Shown piece after piece: positions 42,919-50,269 of a stretch of DNA of 64,000 nt; positions within the stretch are counted from its first letter, which is position 1; every line of letters begins with the position of its first letter. The stretch is taken from positions 1 through 64,000 of the forward strand of contig SFKX01000006.1 of NCBI GenBank assembly GCA_004553625.1, written 5' to 3'. Under the pieces are notes generated by a model that was not told where the DNA came from, did no database searches, and saw only the letters and a list, made by a program, of their open reading frames with translations. This stretch comes from Clostridiales bacterium. GTDB lineage: Bacteria > Bacillota_A > Clostridia > Oscillospirales > Oscillospiraceae. The position numbers and the translations under genes are program-made.

Positions 42919-44134
42919 GACTCTGCGCAGAAAGTTCGTCGTGACGGCAATGGCAGGCGTAACGCTGCTGCTGCTCGTGCTGCTGGGCGGCATCAACGGA
43001 GTGAACCTCTGGCTGAACTCGCGCGACACGGACATGCTGCTTAACGCCCTCGCGGACGGCGAGGGTACGATACGTCCGGAACGCGGCGTCCCTGGTTTCT
43101 TCGGGCCGCCCCTGGACGGGGACGACGCGATGTCCGCCGTATTTTTCATCGTTCGCCTGGACGCGGACGGGAGCGCCGTGTATGCAGACACCTCCAGGAT
43201 AAGTACGGTGACGGAAGATGAGGCCGTGGAGTACGCGGAGAGCGCTGCTGCAGCTGGAGACGCAAGCGGCAGGGAAGGGCGGTTCAGATACCGAATAGCG
43301 CCTTCGCGGGACGGGCGGGGGAGCGTGGCTGTATTCCTGGACGTCTCGGCGGATGAACGCTCGATGCTGATAGTTGCCGTGCTGTCGCTGCTGGCTGGCG
43401 CGGCCTGTTGGCTTGCAGCGCTGCTTGCCGCCGTGCTGCTGTCCAGACGCGCGACACGGCCCATAGCCGAGAGCATGGAGCGGCAGAAGCAGTTCATAAC
43501 TGACGCCGGACACGAGATAAAGACTCCGCTTGCTATCATCCGCGCGAACGCCGACGCGCTGGAGCTGCACCAGGGCGAGAGCCGCTGGAGCCGGAATATC
43601 CAGCGGCAAACAGAACGCATGGACGAACTGATGAAGCGCCTGCTCACGCTGGCGCGGCTGGACGAGGGCGGCGCGGCAAAGCTGGTGGAGATGGAGTTTG
43701 ACGTCTCCGCGCTCGTGGAGGAGACGGCGGCTCAGTTTCGTGAGCCCGCAGAGGCGGCCGGACTGAGGCTAAGCTGTGAGATCGAACCGAGTCTGCACAC
43801 AAAGGGCGTGCCGGAACAGCTGGCCGAGCTGGCGGGCATACTGTTGGATAATGCGGTCAAGTACTCAGCGCCGGGAGGTGAGATAAACCTTGCACTCAGG
43901 CGTGAGTCCGGGCGCGTGACGCTCCGTATACGCAACGCCTGTGCGGAACCGCCCGAGGAACCGGAGCGCCTGTTTGACCGTTTCTATCGCGGAGACAGCG
44001 CCAGGACACAGAGTACCGGTGGAACGGGCCTGGGCCTTTCCATAGCCAGGGCTCTGGCGGAGAACATGGGCGCGAGCCTTGCTGCGGCCCGGATAGGAGA
44101 AACCGAAATCGAGTTCACCGCGAGACTGCATTAG
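42911..44134 (+). CDS. Membrane sensor histidine kinase
   Basis: 407 residues from ATG at 42911. First helix (about 10-33), external region of about 115 residues with alternating acidic residues, second helix (about 152-178), very short linker instead of a full HAMP, HisKA with His in FITDAGHEIKTPLAIIR, and HATPase with N box (LDNAVKYSA), and G2 box GGTGLGLSIARAL. The G1 box is degenerate (RIRNACAEPPEEP in place of DNGxGI), as in CssS/BaeS-like kinases. Confidence 0.9.
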   Translation: MLKTLRRKFVVTAMAGVTLLLLVLLGGINGVNLWLNSRDTDMLLNALADGEGTIRPERGVPGFFGPPLDGDDAMSAVFFIVRLDADGSAVYADTSRISTVTEDEAVEYAESAAAAGDASGREGRFRYRIAPSRDGRGSVAVFLDVSADERSMLIVAVLSLLAGAACWLAALLAAVLLSRRATRPIAESMERQKQFITDAGHEIKTPLAIIRANADALELHQGESRWSRNIQRQTERMDELMKRLLTLARLDEGGAAKLVEMEFDVSALVEETAAQFREPAEAAGLRLSCEIEPSLHTKGVPEQLAELAGILLDNAVKYSAPGGEINLALRRESGRVTLRIRNACAEPPEEPERLFDRFYRGDSARTQSTGGTGLGLSIARALAENMGASLAAARIGETEIEFTARLH

Positions 44135-44179
44135 ATGTCGATTTGCGTCAAATTTGAACTTTTCACAAATTGTTTACGT

Positions 44180-44217
44180 TTACCCCGGGGCAAAAGAAGG
44201 CCTCGGGGTAATTTTTT
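44180..44217 (+). terminator. Terminator after the second two-component system
   Basis: TTACCCCGGGGC (44180-44191) pairs with GCCTCGGGGTAA (44200-44211) with one mismatch, followed by six T. It separates the kinase gene from the VTC-like gene. No clear promoter is seen in the 48 bases between it and the ATG at 44266. Confidence 0.82.
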
Positions 44218-44265
44218 AAGGCATAACTAAGGCTCGGAACATACCATCTTGCAGGAGGTGATGTT

Positions 44266-44928
44266 ATGAGCGAATTCAGACATGAGCTCAAGCACGAGCT
44301 TGGCACGGCGGAGCTGTTAGCGCTCAGGCAGAGGCTCAGGGCGGTGCTTGACCCGGACAAACATTCGCCGGACGGGCGATACTCCGTGCGTAGCCTGTAC
44401 TTTGACGACGCCCGGGATACTGCCCTGCGCGAAAAGCAGGACGGCGTTGGCTCAAGGCAGAAATTCCGGCTCCGACTCTATAACGGCGACCCCGGCTTCG
44501 TAAAGCTGGAGAAGAAGATAAAACGCAACGGCCTCTGCTGCAAGCTGACGGAACCGATGCGCGCGGACACCGTCCGGGCCGTCATATCAGGTTCCGACTG
44601 GACGCCGGAAGGCCCGCTCTCGCAGGAGCTGAAGGCGCGCATGGCCTCGGGCCTGCTGCCCAAGACGATCGTGGACTACACGCGCGAGGCCTACACCTTC
44701 CCGGCGGGGAACGTCAGGGTCACGCTCGATTATGACATCCGCAGCGGACTCGACTGCACCGCCCTCTTCGATGCGGGCTGCACAACCGTCCCCGTCCCGG
44801 GTTACCCCGCCATACTCGAGGTGAAGTGGGACGAATTTCTGCCCGATATCGTCAGGGACGCTGTGGCGCTGCGCGGCATTCGCACCGGGGCCTTCTCAAA
44901 ATACGCCGCCTGCCGCGCTTACGGCTGA
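44266..44928 (+). CDS. VTC-domain (polyphosphate polymerase-like) protein
   Basis: 220 residues comprising one VTC domain of the CYTH/triphosphate tunnel superfamily. Tunnel-forming basic and acidic residues are visible in YSVRSLYFDD, KFRLRLYNGD, VKLEKKIKRNG, RVTLDYDIRS and AILEVKWDEFLP. Yeast Vtc4 with the same domain makes polyphosphate from ATP; activity of the bacterial stand-alone form is inference. There is no membrane helix, but DUF4956 next door could anchor it. GCAGGAGGTGATG precedes the ATG. Confidence 0.85.
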   Translation: MSEFRHELKHELGTAELLALRQRLRAVLDPDKHSPDGRYSVRSLYFDDARDTALREKQDGVGSRQKFRLRLYNGDPGFVKLEKKIKRNGLCCKLTEPMRADTVRAVISGSDWTPEGPLSQELKARMASGLLPKTIVDYTREAYTFPAGNVRVTLDYDIRSGLDCTALFDAGCTTVPVPGYPAILEVKWDEFLPDIVRDAVALRGIRTGAFSKYAACRAYG

Positions 44929-44953
44929 TTCTATAAGACAGGAGCAAGTAAAC

Positions 44954-45628
44954 ATGTTGACTTTTCAGGACATCTTCAAATCCGACTTCCTCTCCAGCGT
45001 GGACAGCATCAGCCTGGTGGACATAGCGCTGGCGCTGGTACTCTCCTTCGCGCTGGGACTCTTCATATTCTTTGTGTACAAAAAGACCTACATGGGCGTC
45101 ATGTACTCCTCCAGCTTCGGCGTGACGCTCGTAGCGCTGACGATGATAACCACCGTCGTCATCCTTGCCGTGACGAGCAACGTCGTGCTTTCGCTCGGCA
45201 TGGTGGGCGCGCTCTCGATCGTTCGTTTCCGCGCTGCCATCAAGGAGCCTCTTGAGATCGCCTTTCTGTTCTGGTCCATCGCCGTCGGCATCGTGCTGGC
45301 CGCCGGGCTCATCGTCCTGGCCGTGCTGGGCAGCGCCGTCATCGGCCTCATCCTCATCGTTTTCGTGAACCGGCGCTCCTGGCTCGACCCATATATCGTC
45401 GTCCTGCGCTGCGACGGTGAGGAGAGCGAGCGTGAGGCCACGAATTTTTTGACCGGCAGCGTCTCCAAATGCTCCGTCAAGAGCAAGACTGTCCGCCCCG
45501 ACGGCGTCGAACTCAACGTGGAGGTCCGCATGAAGGGCGAGAGCACCGGCTTCGTCAACGCCCTGGCCGCCATTCCCGGTGTCCAGAGTGCCGTCCTCGT
45601 CAGCTACAACGGCGAGTACATGGGCTGA
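44954..45628 (+). CDS. DUF4956 membrane protein
   Basis: 224 residues. Three or four membrane helices (about 22-43, 54-80, 98-130) with the family signature GALSIVRFRAAIKEPLEIAFLFWSI, followed by a cytoplasmic ACT-like tail (about 150-224; LNVEVRMKGESTGFVNALAAIPGVQSAVLV). The function is not known. The family recurrently lies between VTC-domain and CotH genes, as here, implying a three-part membrane complex. Confidence 0.88.
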   Translation: MLTFQDIFKSDFLSSVDSISLVDIALALVLSFALGLFIFFVYKKTYMGVMYSSSFGVTLVALTMITTVVILAVTSNVVLSLGMVGALSIVRFRAAIKEPLEIAFLFWSIAVGIVLAAGLIVLAVLGSAVIGLILIVFVNRRSWLDPYIVVLRCDGEESEREATNFLTGSVSKCSVKSKTVRPDGVELNVEVRMKGESTGFVNALAAIPGVQSAVLVSYNGEYMG

Positions 45629-45638
45629 GGTATATATT

Positions 45639-47339
45639 ATGTCAACCAGCAAACGACTTGACCGCGTCTGCGTCGCAGCGCTGGTCCTAGCGCTGCTGAT
45701 AGCGGCGCTTGCATTCTGTGCTCCGGCGCTGGGCTTCGAGGCCGGGTCCGGCGGTGTCACGCTCGGATATGAGACGCGGCTCTTTGATACCACGACCGTC
45801 CACACCATAGACATCGTCATGGACGACTGGGAGGGCTTCATAGACGGCTGTGAGGATGAGGAATACGTCATGTGCAGCCTGATCATCGACGGCGAAGAGC
45901 AGCCAGGCGCAGGCATACGCGCCAAGGGCAACACCTCGCTCAGCTCCGTCGCGGCCTACGGAAACGACAGGTACAGCTTCAAGGTTGAGTTTGACCACTA
46001 CGACAGTTCCCTGAGCTACTACGGCCTCGACAAGCTGAACCTGAACAACATCATCCAGGACAACACCTATATGAAGGACTACCTCAGCTACCGGCTAATG
46101 GCAGCTGCGGGCGCGGCGGCGCCCCTGTGCAGCTATGTCTGGATAACAGTGAACGGCGAGGACTGGGGGCTCTACCTGGCGGTGGAGGGCGTGGAGGAGA
46201 GCTTCCTTCTGCGCAACTATGGCACGGACTATGGCGAGCTCTACAAGCCCGACAGCATGGAGATGGGCGGAGGCCGCGGAAACGGCGGCGGCTTCGACAT
46301 GGATGAGTTCCGGGAGCGCTTTGAAAACGGCGAGGACATCACGCCGTCCGAGGAAGTCGAGCTTCCGGAGGGCAGCGGCGGAGCTGCCCCGCCGGATAAT
46401 GGCGGCGGTATGCAGCTGCCGGAGGGAGACTTCACTCCGCCCGAGGACGGCGAAATGCAGATACCCGAGCGCGGCGAAATGCAGATGCCGGGGCGTGGTG
46501 AAATGGGCGAAATGCCCGGTCGCGGAGAAGGCGGAGAGTTCACAATGCCCGAGGAGGGCGGCTTCGGCGCAGACCGCGGCGGCATGATGGGTTCGGACGA
46601 CGTGTACCTCATCTACACCGACGACGACCCGGAGAGCTACCCGAACATCTTTGACAATGCCAAGACCGACGTTTCGGCCTCGGACGAAGAGCGACTTATA
46701 GCCGCGCTCAAGGCGCTGAACGAGGGCGGGGACGTATCGGACTGCGTGGACGTGGAGGCAGTCATCCGCTACTTCGTTGCTCACAACTTTGTCTGCAACT
46801 TCGACAGCTACACCGGCTCCATGGTGCACAACTATTATCTCTATGAGGAGGACGGCATACTCTCGATGCTGCCCTGGGACTACAACCTGGCCTTCGGCGG
46901 CTTCATGTCCGGCTCGGACGCGACGAGCCTTGTGAACTGGGACATCGACGAGCCCGTATCCGGCGGCACAGTCGAATCCCGGCCCATGTTGGCCTGGATA
47001 TTCGAGTCCGAGGAGTACACCGAACTCTACCACGAGATCTTTGCCGAGTTCATTGACAGCGTGTTTACAAGCGGCTGGTTTGAAGAACTGATGGACGAGA
47101 CGGTGTCGCTCATCGCGCCCTATGTCGAGCTCGACCCGACGAAGTTCTGTACCTACGAGGAGTTTGAGCTGGGCGTTGAGACGCTGCGCGAGTTCTGCCT
47201 GCTGCGAGCCGAGAGCATCACGTATCAGCTGGCGGGCGAGGACGTGACGGTGGACGCAGGGGCGCTCGACGTTTCAGACATGGGCAGCATGAACATGGGC
47301 GGGGAGCGGCGCGTTGACTTTGAACCCGGGACATGGTAA
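45639..47339 (+). CDS. CotH-family secreted kinase-like protein
   Basis: 566 residues from ATG at 45639. A signal-anchor (about 8-30) is followed by a CotH kinase fold: DDWEGFIDGCEDEEYV, GIRAKGNTSLSSV, KLNLNNIIQDNTYMKDYLSYRLM, catalytic Asp region NFDSYTGSMVHNYYLYE and metal-binding LPWDYNLAFGG. A low-complexity insert of about 100 residues (about 205-320) with Gly, Met, Pro, Glu repeats interrupts the domain. Bacillus CotH phosphorylates spore coat proteins; the anchored form here would act outside the membrane. Confidence 0.87.
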   Translation: MSTSKRLDRVCVAALVLALLIAALAFCAPALGFEAGSGGVTLGYETRLFDTTTVHTIDIVMDDWEGFIDGCEDEEYVMCSLIIDGEEQPGAGIRAKGNTSLSSVAAYGNDRYSFKVEFDHYDSSLSYYGLDKLNLNNIIQDNTYMKDYLSYRLMAAAGAAAPLCSYVWITVNGEDWGLYLAVEGVEESFLLRNYGTDYGELYKPDSMEMGGGRGNGGGFDMDEFRERFENGEDITPSEEVELPEGSGGAAPPDNGGGMQLPEGDFTPPEDGEMQIPERGEMQMPGRGEMGEMPGRGEGGEFTMPEEGGFGADRGGMMGSDDVYLIYTDDDPESYPNIFDNAKTDVSASDEERLIAALKALNEGGDVSDCVDVEAVIRYFVAHNFVCNFDSYTGSMVHNYYLYEEDGILSMLPWDYNLAFGGFMSGSDATSLVNWDIDEPVSGGTVESRPMLAWIFESEEYTELYHEIFAEFIDSVFTSGWFEELMDETVSLIAPYVELDPTKFCTYEEFELGVETLREFCLLRAESITYQLAGEDVTVDAGALDVSDMGSMNMGGERRVDFEPGTW

Positions 47340-47342
47340 AAT

Positions 47343-47362
47343 CTTGTCAGGTTATTGACAAG
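47343..47362 (+). promoter_or_regulatory. Small hairpin overlapping the ribosome site of the aconitase X gene
   Basis: CTTGTCA (47343-47349) pairs with TGACAAG (47356-47362); the second arm covers the first half of AAGGAG (47360-47365). It lies four bases after the CotH stop and may limit translation of the downstream gene. Short stem, so only suggestive. Confidence 0.35.
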
Positions 47363-47374
47363 GAGTTGATCATC

Positions 47375-48649
47375 ATGCATCTAACGGCGGAACAGCAGGC
47401 CATGCTTGACGGCGCTCAGGGCGAGGTCATGGCGAAGGTCATGCGCTCGCTTGTCATGTATGGAGAGACATTCGGTGCAGAGAAAATGGTACCGGTAACG
47501 AGTAAATATGGGCATACGGTCATTAGCTTCGGTATCGGCGTGATGAAGCCGGTGTACGACCTCTATGACCAGCTGCTTGAGGCTGGGGCAGTCTCAAAGC
47601 AGCAGTTTTCGGCGGACCCTCTGCCCCTTGACCCCAAGGTACCCTCGAACCTCCTGCAGGATATAATATTCAAGGGCATCATGTACTCGCAGCAGAAGCG
47701 CTACGAGGCCCAGCTCGAAAAGTTCGGCATACTCAGCAAGGACGCCTTCACATGCGCCTGCTACCTCGACGAGGTGGGCAACAAGCCTGAAAAGGGCGAA
47801 GTGCTCTCATGGGCGGAGTCCTCGGCGGTGGTCTACGCGAACAGTGTTCTCGGTGCGAGGTGCAACCGCAACTCCGGCATGCTCGAGCTCATGGGTTCCA
47901 TCGCCGGCTGCGTGCCATATTTCGGCCTGCTCACCGACGACGGAAGGAAGGCCGATTGGATAGTCGAGGTCAAAACGGAAAAGAAGCCCGAGGCCCAGCT
48001 GCTAGGCTCGGCCATAGGCATGAAGGTAATGGAACAGGTGCCGTATATAAAGGGACTGGACAAGTGGCTCGGAACGGAGATAACACCCGAGGTCACGGCG
48101 TACTTGAAGGACTTTGGTGCGGCCACTGCTTCAAACGGCGCTGTGGGGCTTTACCACATCGAAAATCTGACGCCCGAGGCAAAGGAGCAGGGCGAGTCGC
48201 TCATCCGCGAGGGCGCGCCGGTCTACGTCATCGACGACGCCGAACTCGAGCGTGTGAAGGCAAACTACCCCTGCGTTTGGAAGGACCTGAACGCCGCGCC
48301 TAAGCTCTGCTTCGTGGGCTGCCCGCACCTGACGCTCGGCCAGCTCAAGGACTGGACGGAGAATATCGAGAAGGCGCTCAAAGAAAACGGCAAGAGCAAG
48401 GTCACGGTGCCTACGGTGTTCACCGCCGCGCCCGCGACGATAAAGGAGTTCCAAAAGACGGTTTATGCCAAGCGGCTCGAGCGCACGGGCGTCATACTCT
48501 CCTACATCTGTCCGCTGATGTATATGAATAACCCGCTCTCGGGCAAGATGCCGGTCATCACCTGCTCGAACAAGCTCCGGACGTATACCACGGCGCGGTA
48601 CTATACCGAGGCGGAGATACTGAACAAGATAACGGGAGGTGCCTGCTGA
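47375..48649 (+). CDS. Aconitase X catalytic (large) subunit
   Basis: 424 residues from ATG at 47375 with AAGGAG ten bases upstream. Belongs to AcnX (formerly DUF521): MHLTAEQQAMLDGAQGEVMAKVMRSLVMYGETFGA, VSWAESSAVVYANSVLGARCNRNSG-like SSAVVYANSVLGARCNRNSG, and C-terminal CSNK with Fe-S cysteines. Known members dehydrate cis-3-hydroxy-L-proline in bacteria or mevalonate 5-phosphate in archaea. No proline-pathway gene is adjacent, so the substrate is open. The small subunit starts in its stop codon. Confidence 0.9.
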   Translation: MHLTAEQQAMLDGAQGEVMAKVMRSLVMYGETFGAEKMVPVTSKYGHTVISFGIGVMKPVYDLYDQLLEAGAVSKQQFSADPLPLDPKVPSNLLQDIIFKGIMYSQQKRYEAQLEKFGILSKDAFTCACYLDEVGNKPEKGEVLSWAESSAVVYANSVLGARCNRNSGMLELMGSIAGCVPYFGLLTDDGRKADWIVEVKTEKKPEAQLLGSAIGMKVMEQVPYIKGLDKWLGTEITPEVTAYLKDFGAATASNGAVGLYHIENLTPEAKEQGESLIREGAPVYVIDDAELERVKANYPCVWKDLNAAPKLCFVGCPHLTLGQLKDWTENIEKALKENGKSKVTVPTVFTAAPATIKEFQKTVYAKRLERTGVILSYICPLMYMNNPLSGKMPVITCSNKLRTYTTARYYTEAEILNKITGGAC

Positions 48650-49092
48650 TGGCTAAGGTATTCAAGGGCAGGCCCGTAGTGGCGGGCAGCTGCACGGCGC
48701 CGGCGCTGGTGTCGCACGGCGGCTTCAATACGCTGGCGAGCTTCCAGATGGCAATGATGTTCGGGGATAAGAAGGTCAAGTGCGGCGACCAGAACAACGC
48801 CGACCTCTACAAGAAGCCGATGAAGGGTACGGCGCTCTGCCTGCCGCAGACCATAGGCTCGACGACGGGCGGCATGGTGCTGTACACCGCCTGCGCGACG
48901 GACAATCAGCCGGCGTGTATGCTGTTTTCGATGACGATAGACAGCCTCGCCGCCTCCGGCGCGATACTGGCCGCAAACTGGACCGACGCCAACATGCCCG
49001 TTGTGGACCGGCTCGGGGACGAGTTCCTGGAATACGTGCAGGACGGCATGACCGTTACGGTGGAACCGGACGGCACGGTGACGGTGGAATAA
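48649..49092 (+). CDS. Aconitase X swivel (small) subunit
   Basis: 147 residues (DUF126 type). KGRPVVAGSCTAPALVSHGGFNTLAS, KGTALCLPQTIGSTTGGMVLY and the swivel loop with the serine-rich IGSTTGG are conserved; this subunit supplies the substrate phosphate/carboxylate-binding serine. The one-base overlap (TGATGG) with the large subunit indicates obligate coupling. A bidirectional terminator follows. Confidence 0.9.
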   Translation: MAKVFKGRPVVAGSCTAPALVSHGGFNTLASFQMAMMFGDKKVKCGDQNNADLYKKPMKGTALCLPQTIGSTTGGMVLYTACATDNQPACMLFSMTIDSLAASGAILAANWTDANMPVVDRLGDEFLEYVQDGMTVTVEPDGTVTVE

Positions 49093-49105
49093 CAGATGAA
49101 TAGCA

Positions 49106-49142
49106 AAAGAGCCGCCCTATCGCGTGGATAGGGCGGCTCTTT
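49106..49142. terminator. Bidirectional terminator between aconitase X and deoR
   Basis: A 16-bp perfect stem begins AAAGAGCCGCCC (from 49106) and ends GGGCGGCTCTTT (to 49142), loop GCGTG. A-rich on the left and T-rich on the right, it can end both converging transcripts. Confidence 0.85.
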
Positions 49143-49151
49143 GCTTTGTTC

Positions 49152-49922
49152 TCAGACTGTGATGATCTCAACTCCCTGGCTGCGAATCGCAGAGAGTGCG
49201 CTTTCGTTGTCCAGCGCTTCACGTCCTGTGATGATCTTGGATATGTTGCGGATGGAGCAGAAGCTGACTAGGGCCTTGGCCGCAAATTTTGAGTGGTCGC
49301 AAACGATGATGGATTCGGCGGCGGCCTCGACCATGAGCCTTTTCTGCCGCGTACCTTCCTGCGCGCATATCATGGCGCCGGCCTTGGAATTGACGGCGTC
49401 CACGCCCAGGAAAGCGACGTCTGCGTGTATTTCCTCCAGCATCCTCTCACAAAAATAGCCTATGTGCGTGAAAGAGCCCTTTCTCAGCAGCCCGCCGACG
49501 GTCATGAGCGAAATATTCCCGCATTGGGAGAGACGATTGACATTGAGCAGGTCGTTTGTGATGACGGTGAGGTTTGCAATGTCGGAAAGATAATCCGTCA
49601 TTGCGTTGACGGTTGTGCTGGAGTCAAGTATGATGGTGTCACCGGGCTTGATAAAGGTGGCAGCCGCCTGGGCAATGCGCTTTTTCTCGTCGGCAAACGA
49701 ATCCTTCTTGATGTTGACGGACTGCTCAACAGAAAGGCTGTAAGCGTTTGAGATCGCGCCGCCGTGGGTCCTGGTCAGCTTCCTGTTAGACTCCAGTTCA
49801 AAAAGGTCCCTGCGGATGGTTGAAAGAGATGCGCCGAGCTCTTTTGACAATTCATGAGCGTTTACGACTCCTCTTTGTTCTATGAGCGTAAGTATTCTCT
49901 GCTGCCGCTCCGCTTGAAGCAT
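49152..49922 (-). CDS. DeoR-family repressor of the adjoining catabolic operon
   Basis: 256 residues. N-terminal helix-turn-helix (1-60: ERQQRILTLIEQRGVVNAHELSKELGASLSTIRRDL) and C-terminal DeoR sensor domain of ISOCOT fold (about 75-235; DTIILDSSTTVNAMTDYL, FLGVDAVNSKAGAM, IVCDHSKFA), which binds a phosphorylated sugar intermediate. It is transcribed away from the ABC operon across a 347-base regulatory gap, the normal arrangement for a local repressor released by a pathway sugar phosphate, perhaps the product of the kinase at 57750-58736. Confidence 0.9.
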   Translation of the reverse strand: MLQAERQQRILTLIEQRGVVNAHELSKELGASLSTIRRDLFELESNRKLTRTHGGAISNAYSLSVEQSVNIKKDSFADEKKRIAQAAATFIKPGDTIILDSSTTVNAMTDYLSDIANLTVITNDLLNVNRLSQCGNISLMTVGGLLRKGSFTHIGYFCERMLEEIHADVAFLGVDAVNSKAGAMICAQEGTRQKRLMVEAAAESIIVCDHSKFAAKALVSFCSIRNISKIITGREALDNESALSAIRSQGVEIITV

Positions 49923-49976
49923 ACTATCACATCCATTTGCAATATCAAGGTACTGCGCTAATATTTCCTAATCAGT

Positions 49977-50005
49977 ATTCTACACAAAAGAACTGTGAAT
50001 TTCAA
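49977..50005 (-). promoter_or_regulatory. Promoter of the deoR gene
   Basis: On the minus strand TTGAAA (50000-50005), 17 bases and TAGAAT (49977-49982) lie 55 bases before the deoR ATG. The inverted repeat at 50031-50080 begins 25 bases upstream of its -35. Confidence 0.65.
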
Positions 50006-50030
50006 TATTTACAAGCAGAAGATATTTGAT

Positions 50031-50080
50031 CAAACTCATCTCTGTCATGCGCGAATTCGAGCGTGAAGGAGATGAGTTTG
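50031..50080. promoter_or_regulatory. Large inverted repeat in the deoR-ABC gap
   Basis: CAAACTCATCTC (50031-50042) and GAGATGAGTTTG (50069-50080) are perfect complements, 26 bases apart, around a CGAATTCG palindrome. It sits between the two divergent promoters and is a good candidate for the main repressor site. A role as RNA hairpin is unlikely because it precedes both transcription starts. Confidence 0.55.
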
Positions 50081-50093
50081 GTTTATACGCACT

Positions 50094-50113
50094 AAATGAG
50101 AATCACAAATGAG
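50094..50113 (+). repeat. Direct repeat AAATGAG, possible DeoR half-sites
   Basis: AAATGAG occurs at 50094-50100 and 50107-50113, 13 bases apart, and GATGAG occurs in the adjoining inverted repeat. Related ATGAA steps follow at 50118 and 50149. DeoR proteins often use short directly repeated boxes, so these may be accessory sites. Confidence 0.4.
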
Positions 50114-50162
50114 TGAATATGAACAAAAAAGAATTATAATGGCGATATATGAATGAATTTGG

Positions 50163-50191
50163 TTGACTGTGAGCAAGGCACGTGATATATT
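50163..50191 (+). promoter_or_regulatory. Promoter of the ABC/catabolic operon
   Basis: TTGACT (50163-50168), 17 bases and TATATT (50186-50191) are close to consensus. The predicted start near 50198 gives a leader of about 70 bases with AAAGGAGGAA as the ribosome site. Confidence 0.75.
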
Positions 50192-50205
50192 GTTGGTACA
50201 GTCGG

Positions 50206-50241
50206 TCGAAGTGGACAAGCTAGTTACAGGAGACACTTCGA
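50206..50241. promoter_or_regulatory. Inverted repeat in the leader of the operon
   Basis: TCGAAGTG (50206-50213) and CACTTCGA (50234-50241) are complementary with a 20-base loop. It begins about eight bases after the expected transcription start, so it may be a downstream operator or a 5' mRNA-stabilising hairpin. It ends 12 bases before the AAAGGAGG ribosome site. Confidence 0.45.
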
Positions 50242-50269
50242 TTATAATTTCAAAAGGAGGAATAAGCAA

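Noticed and set aside
50045..50269. Minus-strand frame of 74 codons in the deoR-ABC gap
   Set aside because: It overlaps the operon promoter, leader and inverted repeats, and has no ribosome site; regulatory DNA is a better explanation.
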